Made by a program: the position numbers and the translations under genes. The notes beneath the pieces are model-generated. The model made no database searches. It was not told the DNA's origin and was given only the letters and a program-made list of their open reading frames with translations. From positions 1-50,973 of IMG/VR virus record IMGVR_UViG_3300042566_000667: a DNA stretch of 50,973 bases; one strand, written 5' to 3'. Of the stretch, positions 36,367 through 43,081 are shown one piece after another (the stretch's first letter is position 1; the number at the start of each line of letters is the position of its first letter). The stretch is from a virus.

Positions 36367-36569
36367 TATTTTCTCCCCCATTGTATATAGTTCCATCCAC
36401 GCTCATGTGCGTAGTAGATGAATATTTTAACTACCGTTTCCCAAAACGCAATCGTTACGGAAAGAACAGCATTTTTTGTTATGACATAAGCAACCGCAAC
36501 AGAGGAAAGTGTTCCCCATATGCGATAACTTAATGCCTTAACAAATGACCTTGCCTTGGTTGCTGTCAT
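36366..36569 (-). CDS. DUF2061 membrane protein 1
   Basis: 67 residues, two membrane segments. FVKALSYRIWGTLSSVAVAY and YYAHERGWNYIQWG match the DUF2061 family (K..tyR...T and HErvW..i..G). The role is unknown. The start overlaps the stop of the second DUF2061 gene (ATGA). Confidence 0.75.
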   Translation of the reverse strand: MTATKARSFVKALSYRIWGTLSSVAVAYVITKNAVLSVTIAFWETVVKIFIYYAHERGWNYIQWGRK

Positions 36570-36769
36570 TCCTTGCCCCACCTAACAGCATTCCAAATTC
36601 TTTCATGATAATAATATGCAACAAAGTTAACACCATTAGTTATTAGTGTAGCAATGGTAGCCATATTAATATCTTTACTCAGAGCATAAAGAGTTACAAA
36701 TGTTGTTATTAGTGCAACAACTCTCCAGGTTAAAGACTTTGCAAGAGATCTACTTTTCTTTACGTTCAT
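36566..36769 (-). CDS. DUF2061 membrane protein 2
   Basis: 67 residues. SLAKSLTWRVVALITTFVTL and YYYHERIWNAVRWGK are the two family blocks. GGGGATAAAG stands before the chosen ATG. Tandem with DUF2061 protein 1; a third copy is at 39837. Confidence 0.75.
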   Translation of the reverse strand: MNVKKSRSLAKSLTWRVVALITTFVTLYALSKDINMATIATLITNGVNFVAYYYHERIWNAVRWGKE

Positions 36770-36809
36770 CTTTATCCCCAAACATTATTCGCTCTTCTGC
36801 TTCGTTCAT
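36750..36809 (-). CDS. 19-residue peptide overlapping DUF2061 gene
   Basis: Begins MNEAEERIMFGDKDERKEK. Fills the space between the fusion enzyme and the DUF2061 gene and overlaps the latter by 20 bases. Could be a coupling leader or chance. Confidence 0.3.
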   Translation of the reverse strand: MNEAEERIMFGDKDERKEK

Positions 36810-36834
36810 TAAGCGACCAGACTCTTCTAAATAA

Positions 36835-37593
36835 TTAAAGACCCAACTGCTTGCGTTTTTCAGTAGCGCTAATAGCATGAATGTCTGCCCCCAAGTCTAC
36901 TTGCTCAATCTTATATCCTACATCACGACCATATACAATATTGGTAATGTTAGGTAGTCTTAATACCAATGCACCATCCATAAAGTCGTCCTTGGCAATA
37001 TATTCCTTTACCTGATCAAACTTAAGTGGATCTTTCTCACTGGTATTGTAGGTATTACGAACTCCCAGCAAAACTTGCTCTGTTCTCTTCCCTGCCTCTC
37101 TGTAAAGGGCGTGGTGTCCTTCATGCCATGGCTGATATCTGCCCAGCATAAGGGTTGTAGGGGCTGTCCAGTCGTGTAACTGGCAAGCAGCAATGATAAG
37201 GTCAGCCTCTTCTTCTACGGTCATCCCACAAGGTATTCTGACATCGCATGACTCTGGATCTTCCCACATCTTATTTGTATCCTCAAATCTTCCAGACTCA
37301 ATTCTATCTACCCAAATTAAAATATCTGGCTTGCCAAATGCTGCACGGGTTAGATCAGTTGGGCATACGAAGTCAACTATCACTGGAGCAACTCCCTGCT
37401 TAGCAATAAGTCTTGCCATGTCCCCCATACGTCTTGCCTGTTCAATTCTATCTTCAGGGCTAAAACCTAAGTCTGAGTTTACTGTTGCACGGACCTCATC
37501 TGCATTAAGATGGATAGCGTTAATGCGCTCCTTTAATGCCTTGGCTAATTCTGTTTTCCCAGAACCTGGCAAACCTATAATCTGAATAATCAT
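36835..37593 (-). CDS. APS-kinase-like / HxGH nucleotidyltransferase fusion
   Basis: 252 residues with two domains. Residues 1-135: P-loop GLPGSGKT (7-14), NADEVRATVNSDLGF and DRIEQARRMGDMARL, the pattern of adenylylsulfate kinase (CysC), which makes PAPS from APS and ATP. Residues about 144-252: MLGRYQPWHEGHHALYREAG, with the HxGH motif of the NMN-adenylyltransferase/cytidylyltransferase superfamily, and a later ISATEKRK matching the ISxTxxR loop. ATP sulfurylase also belongs to this superfamily. Either sulfate activation or nucleotide salvage is possible. Overlaps the upstream gene by ATGA. Confidence 0.8.
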   Translation of the reverse strand: MIIQIIGLPGSGKTELAKALKERINAIHLNADEVRATVNSDLGFSPEDRIEQARRMGDMARLIAKQGVAPVIVDFVCPTDLTRAAFGKPDILIWVDRIESGRFEDTNKMWEDPESCDVRIPCGMTVEEEADLIIAACQLHDWTAPTTLMLGRYQPWHEGHHALYREAGKRTEQVLLGVRNTYNTSEKDPLKFDQVKEYIAKDDFMDGALVLRLPNITNIVYGRDVGYKIEQVDLGADIHAISATEKRKQLGL

Positions 37594-38156
37594 GAACCCT
37601 CCAAGATTCTGTTTGGAACAATATCAATAACTAAATGAACTCTGTCTATTTTGCTTTTAGAGTTGTTTACTGAATGCAGTTTTGCATTATTTATTTCCCA
37701 GCACTCTCCTTCTGCCATATTTACCGTATCTTTTGATACAGTAAAAGTAGTTTCTTCTGAAGTTATGATTGGAATATGGTGCCTTCTTGTGTTTACAAGA
37801 TAAAATCCATCATCAATGTGCTCTCCTATGTCTTTTCCAGACATCAACTTAATAATAACAACATTCCCTCTTACACCATCATGAATTTTTTCTAAGTCTT
37901 TAATCATTGGCTCAAGAAGATCTACAAGTTTTTGATCACTAACCTTGAGTTCAGATTTAAAAGGTTGTGGTGGTTGCCAACCCATTTTGTGTCTGTATAC
38001 AAAATATGACAAGGTGTGTTTGTGAACTTCAAAGCGTTGCTGTTTTAGGGTATCTATAAACCATTCATCGGTTATTCCTAAAACATACTCTTTTAATTTA
38101 CTAACATCATAAGTTGTATAATACTTCAAGTTAAGGTCTTCATTAATCTTTGTCAT
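37590..38156 (-). CDS. Aspartyl/asparaginyl beta-hydroxylase-like oxygenase, paralogue 2
   Basis: 188 residues. GEHIDDGFY (about 110-118), RRHHIPIITSEE, GECWEINNAKLHSVNN and DRVHLVIDI match the Asp_Arg_Hydrox family with its iron ligands H-x-D and distal H and a binding Arg. The family hydroxylates Asp/Asn or other substrates in proteins. It is about half identical to the next gene upstream. Confidence 0.75.
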   Translation of the reverse strand: MTKINEDLNLKYYTTYDVSKLKEYVLGITDEWFIDTLKQQRFEVHKHTLSYFVYRHKMGWQPPQPFKSELKVSDQKLVDLLEPMIKDLEKIHDGVRGNVVIIKLMSGKDIGEHIDDGFYLVNTRRHHIPIITSEETTFTVSKDTVNMAEGECWEINNAKLHSVNNSKSKIDRVHLVIDIVPNRILEGS

Positions 38157-38718
38157 TTTGCACCCCCAACTCGCTTTTAGGCATAATGTCTATGAGTAAA
38201 TGAACTCTATCAATATCACTATTATTGTCTACCCAATGAAGCCTATAATTATTAATTTCCCAGCACTCGCCAGCACTCATGCTAACTCTTTCTGATCCAA
38301 CACCAAAAACAACATCGCCAACAGTAATAACTGGTATATGGTTTCGTCTTGATAGCATTAAATAGTCACCCCTATCATCATGGATAGGAATGTTTTCTTT
38401 TGCTGTTAGTTTAATTAACAAAACATTTCCTCTTACTCCATTGTGGATTGTTTCTAAATCTTTAATTATTGGCTCAAGAAGATCTAATAAAACTTGATCG
38501 TTTGATATTTTTTTAGTAACAAACTCTTCACCAGAATTCCACATTAAATTGTTTTTATAAACATAGTATGTGTTAGTTTCTTTATGAATTTTTGACATTT
38601 CTTGTCTTTTAGTATCTAACAACCATTCATCAGTAAAATTTTCAACATATTTTTTTATTTCACTAACGTCATACTGGGCATGTTTTTTAAGATTAAAGTC
38701 TTCTTCTTCTTTTCTCAT
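38143..38718 (-). CDS. Aspartyl/asparaginyl beta-hydroxylase-like oxygenase, paralogue 1
   Basis: 191 residues. IPIHDDRGDY, RRNHIPVITVGD, GECWEINNYRLHWVDNN and DRVHLLIDI correspond to the same motifs as in the downstream copy. The HxD is shifted (IHDD), which may or may not preserve iron binding. The two genes overlap by 14 bases. Located between two sulfation-related genes. Confidence 0.75.
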   Translation of the reverse strand: MRKEEEDFNLKKHAQYDVSEIKKYVENFTDEWLLDTKRQEMSKIHKETNTYYVYKNNLMWNSGEEFVTKKISNDQVLLDLLEPIIKDLETIHNGVRGNVLLIKLTAKENIPIHDDRGDYLMLSRRNHIPVITVGDVVFGVGSERVSMSAGECWEINNYRLHWVDNNSDIDRVHLLIDIMPKSELGVQNDKD

Positions 38719-39302
38719 TTTTCCTCCAGCGTAGAATTAAAGTCCATCGAATAGCCAAAGACTGAAAAATCAAACTCGTAGAGCCTTTTTACAATGTCTT
38801 TTGCAATATCGGTATATGCTTCATTATACATATCTTTTGTGTAATCTCCAACGTTAATTGATTCAATTTTCCAACTAAGATCTTTTTCGAGTTCTTTAAG
38901 ATCTTCAAACTTATAAAGTTTTGTTACTTGCACCTTGTCATCTTGACCAACAACATAAAAAGATTGTTCGAGATGCAGTAAAGGAGTTTGCTTTGATATT
39001 TTTTTTTCTAAAATATTATTTAGATATGTCATAAAAGATATGTCGGTTTTGTTTGCTTTATTAAATTGCCTGTAGCAACTATAAGTCCTTGTATAAGGAT
39101 TTCTTACAACAGAAAAAGAAAAAACTTTGTCGTTTATATTATTGTTAGCCTTTAGATAAAAGTATGGGTCGTGATGTCTTGGATATCCACGAGTCCAATT
39201 ATCTAGTTTGTTATCATCTAAAATCTTTGAAATAGAAGATCCAGCCGTTTTTGGAATATGAACAAACAACAAACTATCATAGTCTTTTCCTAAAATATTC
39301 AC
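38715..39302 (-). CDS. Sulfotransferase family protein
   Basis: 195 residues. LLFVHIPKTAGSSISKILDD (11-30) is the P-loop-like PAPS-binding motif of the Sulfotransfer_2 family, and FSFSVVRNPYTRTYSCYRQF (about 63-82) the 3'-phosphate motif. Overlaps the following oxygenase by ATGA and the preceding gene by TAATG; the whole set to the APS-kinase fusion (39302-36835) is one translationally coupled run. Confidence 0.85.
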   Translation of the reverse strand: MNILGKDYDSLLFVHIPKTAGSSISKILDDNKLDNWTRGYPRHHDPYFYLKANNNINDKVFSFSVVRNPYTRTYSCYRQFNKANKTDISFMTYLNNILEKKISKQTPLLHLEQSFYVVGQDDKVQVTKLYKFEDLKELEKDLSWKIESINVGDYTKDMYNEAYTDIAKDIVKRLYEFDFSVFGYSMDFNSTLEEK

Positions 39303-39526
39303 TAAGAATCCTTTTGTAGTTTTTCTCGCTCATCAAGAACTGTTAAAGCAAATGACATCATTTTTTTGTACCCATCTTTATTGTTCATAATGCTATTGTA
39401 GTGATGGCCACAAAACAACAGGTCTCCACTAATGCCAGAGACCCTTACTAAAGCCTCGGCGTTGCACCTGTCACAACGATCTGCTGGAGATAGTTGCCAT
39501 TCTTGCTTAACTTCGTCTTTAATCAT
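39302..39526 (-). CDS. DUF7455-type zinc protein
   Basis: 74 residues. ADRCDRCNAEALVRV and LLFCGHHYNSI match the actinobacterial/actinophage DUF7455 pattern CDRC...FCGHH, a small zinc protein of unknown role. TATAAT is seven bases before the chosen ATG at 39526. Confidence 0.75.
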   Translation of the reverse strand: MIKDEVKQEWQLSPADRCDRCNAEALVRVSGISGDLLFCGHHYNSIMNNKDGYKKMMSFALTVLDEREKLQKDS

Positions 39527-39539
39527 TGTAAACATTATA

Positions 39540-39725
39540 CTACCGCTTTCTGTTATCAGTGGAATAAAATCCACTACCGTTGAATACTGCTCCTACATTA
39601 GAGTATACACGAACCAGAGGCAGATTACAAGTTTCGCAACCATACCCTGGATCGTCTTCTTTAATTGATCTTTCTTTTGTGTACCTCTGACCGCAAGGCA
39701 TACAATCGTATTCGTACAATGCCAT
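39540..39725 (-). CDS. FmdB-like zinc-ribbon protein
   Basis: 61 residues. ALYEYDCMPCGQRYTKERSI, CETCNLPLVRVYSNVG and NGSGFYSTD are the signature blocks of the FmdB/zinc-ribbon regulatory family. DNA or protein binding is likely; targets unknown. Confidence 0.85.
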   Translation of the reverse strand: MALYEYDCMPCGQRYTKERSIKEDDPGYGCETCNLPLVRVYSNVGAVFNGSGFYSTDNRKR

Positions 39726-39729
39726 TATA

Positions 39730-39837
39730 TTATTTCTTTTTCTTTTCTTTTACATACCAAACAGGCAGTTTGAGTTCATCTCCAGACCATTCATAGCCTA
39801 AAGCCTTTACAACAAACTTAATAATTTTAATACGCAT
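39730..39837 (-). CDS. 35-residue basic peptide
   Basis: Begins MRIKIIKFVVKALGYEW and ends VWYVKEKKKK. TAATG overlap with the DUF2061 gene upstream. Function unknown. Confidence 0.5.
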   Translation of the reverse strand: MRIKIIKFVVKALGYEWSGDELKLPVWYVKEKKKK

Positions 39838-40037
39838 TACTTAATACCCTTTCCAAACTTGGCCCATACTCTTTCATGTAAAAAGTATCCAAGGGCTTCC
39901 CATCCAATATAAATAAGAGCACCAAGACTTGCATATTCCCACTCACCAGTAAATAAATAAATTACACCAGCAACGCCAACAAGATGAAATGTTTCCCAAC
40001 TTGCTGTCTTTAGTAAAGTTCTTTTAGTTGATTCCAT
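39837..40037 (-). CDS. DUF2061-like membrane protein 3
   Basis: 66 residues. LLKTASWETFHLVGVAGVIY and ALGYFLHERVWAKFGKG are a divergent version of the two DUF2061 blocks, the usual tyR replaced by SWET. Coupled by TAATG to the endolysin, so a lysis-linked membrane role is imaginable. Confidence 0.65.
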   Translation of the reverse strand: MESTKRTLLKTASWETFHLVGVAGVIYLFTGEWEYASLGALIYIGWEALGYFLHERVWAKFGKGIK

Positions 40038-40687
40038 TATAGAGCCACTGGACCCTTTCCTCCGCCACCAGAAGACTTCTTTGCAGTAGGCTTAATTTCC
40101 TTTGGTGCTGCTTTCTTTGCTGCTGGTGTTGATGTCTTTGCAGATTCAACTATCTTGTTAAGTAGTGGAGCATTCTCTTCTCCAGTATAAACTGGACGGC
40201 CCCAACCAACTACAGCATTAACTAACTTCTTCTTGTTGTTCTTTACATATGCACGAGTCTTCTCTACGCACATTCCGCCATTTCTTTGGTCTCCCTTTGC
40301 AGTTCCTGAAGTGTTACCTTCAATAACTTGAATTGTTCCATCACCATTGTTTTTAATGCAAAGACCAACATGTGAAATACGATTTACACCGTCTTCTGGA
40401 AAATCAAAATAGATCCAGTCTCCTGGAGTTGGATCATCGTTGCGAGCATCTGACCAACGCTCAGCCTTCTTAAACCAATCTGCTGCTGCTACAGTTGATG
40501 CAGACTTAGGGAATGATTTTACGCCTGATGTAAATGCACACCAAGAAACAAACGATTGGCACCATGGCTGGAAGTTTACCTTAATCCATGCACCATACTT
40601 TGTTTCATTATCTTTAGGGCCTTCAATTGTGCCCACTTCTTTCTTTGCAACCTCAATGATTGCTTCTAGACTACCTTTTGCTGCCAT
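40037..40687 (-). CDS. Endolysin, CHAP domain
   Basis: 216 residues. EVGTIEGPKDNETKYGAW (about 17-34), PWCQSFVSWCAF with the catalytic Cys (about 41-52), PTPGDWIYF, and RISHVGLCI with the catalytic His (about 104-112) define a CHAP amidase/peptidase that cuts peptidoglycan peptides. Residues 170-216 are a Lys/Ala/Pro tail ending KKSSGGGGKG, perhaps wall-binding. Strong AAGGAGG ribosome site. Directly preceded by tRNA-Asn. Confidence 0.9.
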   Translation of the reverse strand: MAAKGSLEAIIEVAKKEVGTIEGPKDNETKYGAWIKVNFQPWCQSFVSWCAFTSGVKSFPKSASTVAAADWFKKAERWSDARNDDPTPGDWIYFDFPEDGVNRISHVGLCIKNNGDGTIQVIEGNTSGTAKGDQRNGGMCVEKTRAYVKNNKKKLVNAVVGWGRPVYTGEENAPLLNKIVESAKTSTPAAKKAAPKEIKPTAKKSSGGGGKGPVAL

Positions 40688-40728
40688 GATATTCCTCCTT
40701 GTAGGTATGACTATATAATTATATCACG

Positions 40729-40801
40729 CTGCCCCACCTGGCCTCGATCCAGGGACATCCGAATTAACAGTTCGGCACTCTACCAACTGAGTTATAGGGC
40801 A
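40729..40801 (-). tRNA. tRNA-Asn (anticodon GTT)
   Basis: On the minus strand TGCCCTA pairs with TGGGGCA, anticodon stem CCGAA/TTCGG holds CTGTTAA, T-arm CCTGG-ATCGAGG-CCAGG. Lies between the endolysin and the subtilisin gene. Confidence 0.9.
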
Positions 40802-40836
40802 TTGTGGCAGTTTTAAGTCATGCCAAGGACTTTTAA

Positions 40837-41730
40837 TTAGTTACGAGTATAAGATGTTGTGCCAATTAAAATCTTTGAAAGAGACAATAGGTACTCTCCA
40901 AAAGTCTTGTGTGTATTTCTATTTACATAAGATGCTGCTGACACAGCAGTTGCTACAGAACTTCCAGCAGTGTCAATTGGTGAACCATTATACTTAGTAA
41001 TAGTTACCTTGCCTGGTGCAACCATATCAAGACCAGGACCTGTATTGGTTAGTCCTTCAAGTTGAGTTGCATTTCCAAGTGCCCCTACACCAATAACACC
41101 GTTAACACATGATGGAAAACCAACTACATCTTTTCTTCTGTCATTTCCTGTTGCAGCAAAAACTGGAACATTGTTTGCATTTAGAGATGCAACTGAATTA
41201 ATTACGACTGTACTTGTTGAGCATAGTGCAAGGTTGTTAGCACTTACTGAAGACTGACTAATTGATAAAGCATCGATGCTGTACTTTGATGCATTCTTTG
41301 ATACCCAGTCAATTGCTGAGGTCAACGCTCTTACATCTCCTCGTGAGTTTCCAAGACTTGTAACATCACTAAATCTAATAAATACAATCTTTAGATTTGG
41401 ATTAACAGTCAGTGCAGCCTTTACCATTTGGTCTCCGTGAAAAGTTGAATTGTTAAGATCAAAGTTGGTGCTGTTCTTTTGCAAAGGCCAAGGTGCGGAT
41501 GCTGCCCCTGGACCTTCCATAAATAGTTCTCCGTTAGGACATGACATGTTCTGAGTAACAATCTTAGACTTTACAGTAGTAAAGCAAACCTCATGAATAA
41601 TTGATGGAAAATTCTTTGCATTAATTGCTGTGTCAATAATTGCCAAGACTCTTTCATCTTGTGCTTGTGCTGGTGCAATTGCTGTAAATGCAATAGCAAT
41701 TGATAGTAATGCTAGTAGTACTTTCTTCAT
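40837..41730 (-). CDS. Secreted subtilisin-like serine protease
   Basis: 297 residues. Residues 1-24 are a clear signal peptide (MKKVLLALLSIAIAFTAIAPAQAQ reads as basic start, hydrophobic core, AQA cleavage site). The catalytic triad is visible: Asp in LAIIDTAIN, His in STFHGDQMV, Ser in DTAGSSVATAVSAA; Asn in AATGND is the oxyanion residue. AAGGAGAAAA precedes the ATG. A phage-encoded exported S8 protease could process the surface proteins encoded nearby or host surface proteins. No pro-domain is evident. Confidence 0.85.
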   Translation of the reverse strand: MKKVLLALLSIAIAFTAIAPAQAQDERVLAIIDTAINAKNFPSIIHEVCFTTVKSKIVTQNMSCPNGELFMEGPGAASAPWPLQKNSTNFDLNNSTFHGDQMVKAALTVNPNLKIVFIRFSDVTSLGNSRGDVRALTSAIDWVSKNASKYSIDALSISQSSVSANNLALCSTSTVVINSVASLNANNVPVFAATGNDRRKDVVGFPSCVNGVIGVGALGNATQLEGLTNTGPGLDMVAPGKVTITKYNGSPIDTAGSSVATAVSAASYVNRNTHKTFGEYLLSLSKILIGTTSYTRN

Positions 41731-41750
41731 TGTTTTCTCCTTGTTATTGT

Positions 41751-41969
41751 TTATTGTTTGATTTTTAAAACTACTTGGCAGGGGTCTCCGCCTTCTTCCC
41801 ACTCTGCTGCTTCTTCATCTGTCATGTAGGGATCTCCATCATGCGTGTTGCAGAACGGCTCTGTTACCCATCCCCGCTCAATTCCGTTTTCAAGCCAGAT
41901 CTCAAACTCATCAAAGTCTGACTCTATATTCTGAATGTCCTTTAGGATCTCTTCAAATTCTTCGTTCAT
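41751..41969 (-). CDS. 72-residue acidic actinophage protein
   Basis: The C-terminal half FCNTHDGDPYMTDEEAAEWE and EGGDPCQVVLKI is a pattern I recognise from many actinophage small proteins (C-x-THxG...DPC). Function unknown. Its ATG is six bases after TATACT. Confidence 0.65.
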   Translation of the reverse strand: MNEEFEEILKDIQNIESDFDEFEIWLENGIERGWVTEPFCNTHDGDPYMTDEEAAEWEEGGDPCQVVLKIKQ

Positions 41970-42004
41970 ATACTAAGTATACCCCTAAGCACTTATGATG
42001 TCAA
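41970..42004 (-). promoter_or_regulatory. Class B leaderless promoter TTGACA-17-TATACT
   Basis: Minus strand: TTGACA (42004-41999), 17 bases, TATACT (41981-41976), TAGTAT, ATG at 41969. The -35 lies inside the end of the upstream peptidase gene. Confidence 0.8.
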
Positions 42005-42509
42005 CTGGACCCATGCATGATGGGTTAAATTTAATTGCAGCATTTACTGCTTGCATCACTCTATTTCTTGCATTTTTTTGTTTGTCTGTTGCATACATTA
42101 CTCCATATGCATACTCTGATCCAGAGCCAATAGAAATATATGGCAATGAGTATTTAGACAAAGACATATCACCAGAACTATGTTCGTATATTTCTCCACG
42201 GATACCAATAATTAAACTAAGTTCGCCCTCTTTAGATGTGTCAATCCAGAACTCGTTATAGAATTCACGAAGTTCTTTAATGAACTTGGTATGCATATAC
42301 CTATCTGTGTCTTTAATGTTAGGTGCTGATGGCCTAAAGTTGTGTCTGATTCTGTCCCCGTCCATTGAGCCAGCGTATCCAATTAAGTAAGGTCCAACCT
42401 TCCAAACCTTTGGTGATTCAAGTGCAAGGATGACTCCATCATCTGATGCTCCACGATCTCCAGCCATATAAATCTTTTCTTCATGGCGTAAAGCAACAAT
42501 ACAGGTCAT
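41985..42509 (-). CDS. HslV/proteasome-like Ntn hydrolase
   Basis: 174 residues. After removal of Met1 the protein starts with Thr: MTCIVALRHEEKIYMAGDRGAS, fitting the Thr nucleophile and Asp of the 20S/HslV beta family; KVWKVGPYLIGYAGSMDGD supplies the conserved Lys and the G-x-AG turn; SIGSGSEYAYG resembles the late G-S-G motif. Length equals HslV (about 175). No HslU-like ATPase is seen in the window. GGAGAGGG precedes the ATG, with a normal promoter upstream. Confidence 0.8.
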   Translation of the reverse strand: MTCIVALRHEEKIYMAGDRGASDDGVILALESPKVWKVGPYLIGYAGSMDGDRIRHNFRPSAPNIKDTDRYMHTKFIKELREFYNEFWIDTSKEGELSLIIGIRGEIYEHSSGDMSLSKYSLPYISIGSGSEYAYGVMYATDKQKNARNRVMQAVNAAIKFNPSCMGPVDIISA

Positions 42510-42540
42510 GACAAAGCCCTCTCCAGATAGGTGATACTTA

Positions 42541-42570
42541 AGTATACCATTGCCCAGAGAGGGCTGTCAA
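42541..42570 (-). promoter_or_regulatory. Sigma-70 promoter TTGACA-18-TATACT with leader
   Basis: TTGACA (42570-42565), 18 bases, TATACT (42546-42541). The spacer word GCCCTCTC is inversely repeated as GAGAGGGC over the ribosome site, so the leader might fold or the palindrome be bound. Confidence 0.65.
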
Positions 42571-42586
42571 CTACCGTCAATAATGA

Positions 42587-42871
42587 CTAATTAGCCTTTT
42601 TATCTACCGTTTTAAACGCATCATTGATCTCTGCCAATGTGAGTTTTCCATCGTCCAAAAAAGCCCTTGCCAGTCTTTCAATGACTGTTGCTACTCCTAA
42701 TAGTCCTGCTAAGAATACTGCCTGAACTGTATCAATTCCTACAACTGCTCCAGCACCAAGTACTGATAGACCAGATGCTGCAAAGACTGCGACAATACGC
42801 ATAAGGATATTGGTGATTGCTTTTTGTGGATGCTCCTTCTTAGGAGGCTCTACTACCTTTTTAGTTGCCAT
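42587..42871 (-). CDS. Holin-like membrane protein
   Basis: 94 residues. A basic N-terminus (MATKKVVEPPKKEHPQKA), two membrane segments (about 22-41 and 45-64: IVAVFAASGLSVLGAGAVVG and TVQAVFLAGLLGVATVI), and a C-terminal DDGKLTLAEINDAF helix. Topology and place beside a second small membrane protein and near the endolysin suit a holin. AAAGGAGG before the ATG at 42871 decides the start; a longer frame covers the next gene. Confidence 0.7.
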   Translation of the reverse strand: MATKKVVEPPKKEHPQKAITNILMRIVAVFAASGLSVLGAGAVVGIDTVQAVFLAGLLGVATVIERLARAFLDDGKLTLAEINDAFKTVDKKAN

Positions 42872-42873
42872 AT

Positions 42874-43080
42874 TTAGTCCTCCTTTCTTAGTGGGATTGT
42901 AATTAGCCAGATTACTGTGGTTGCAAGTACTGCAATACCAACAATGTCTCTTGCTGATCCCGTTAAAGTTAGCCATGCTATAAAGAATCCAAGGAGGGTA
43001 AAGGCTTGTGCGATTATCTCCACCCCTGCATCTTTTAGCCATGTGAAGAATCCCTTCACAACCTTTGTTATTATTTTCAT
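42874..43080 (-). CDS. Second holin-like membrane protein
   Basis: 68 residues. Amphipathic start (MKIITKVVKGFFTWLKDAG), then two membrane segments (IIAQAFTLLGFFIAWLTL and IVGIAVLATTVIWLITI) and a basic end. Paired with the previous holin candidate, as in holin/antiholin or holin/spanin pairs. GGAGG upstream. Confidence 0.65.
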   Translation of the reverse strand: MKIITKVVKGFFTWLKDAGVEIIAQAFTLLGFFIAWLTLTGSARDIVGIAVLATTVIWLITIPLRKED

Positions 43081-43081
43081 A

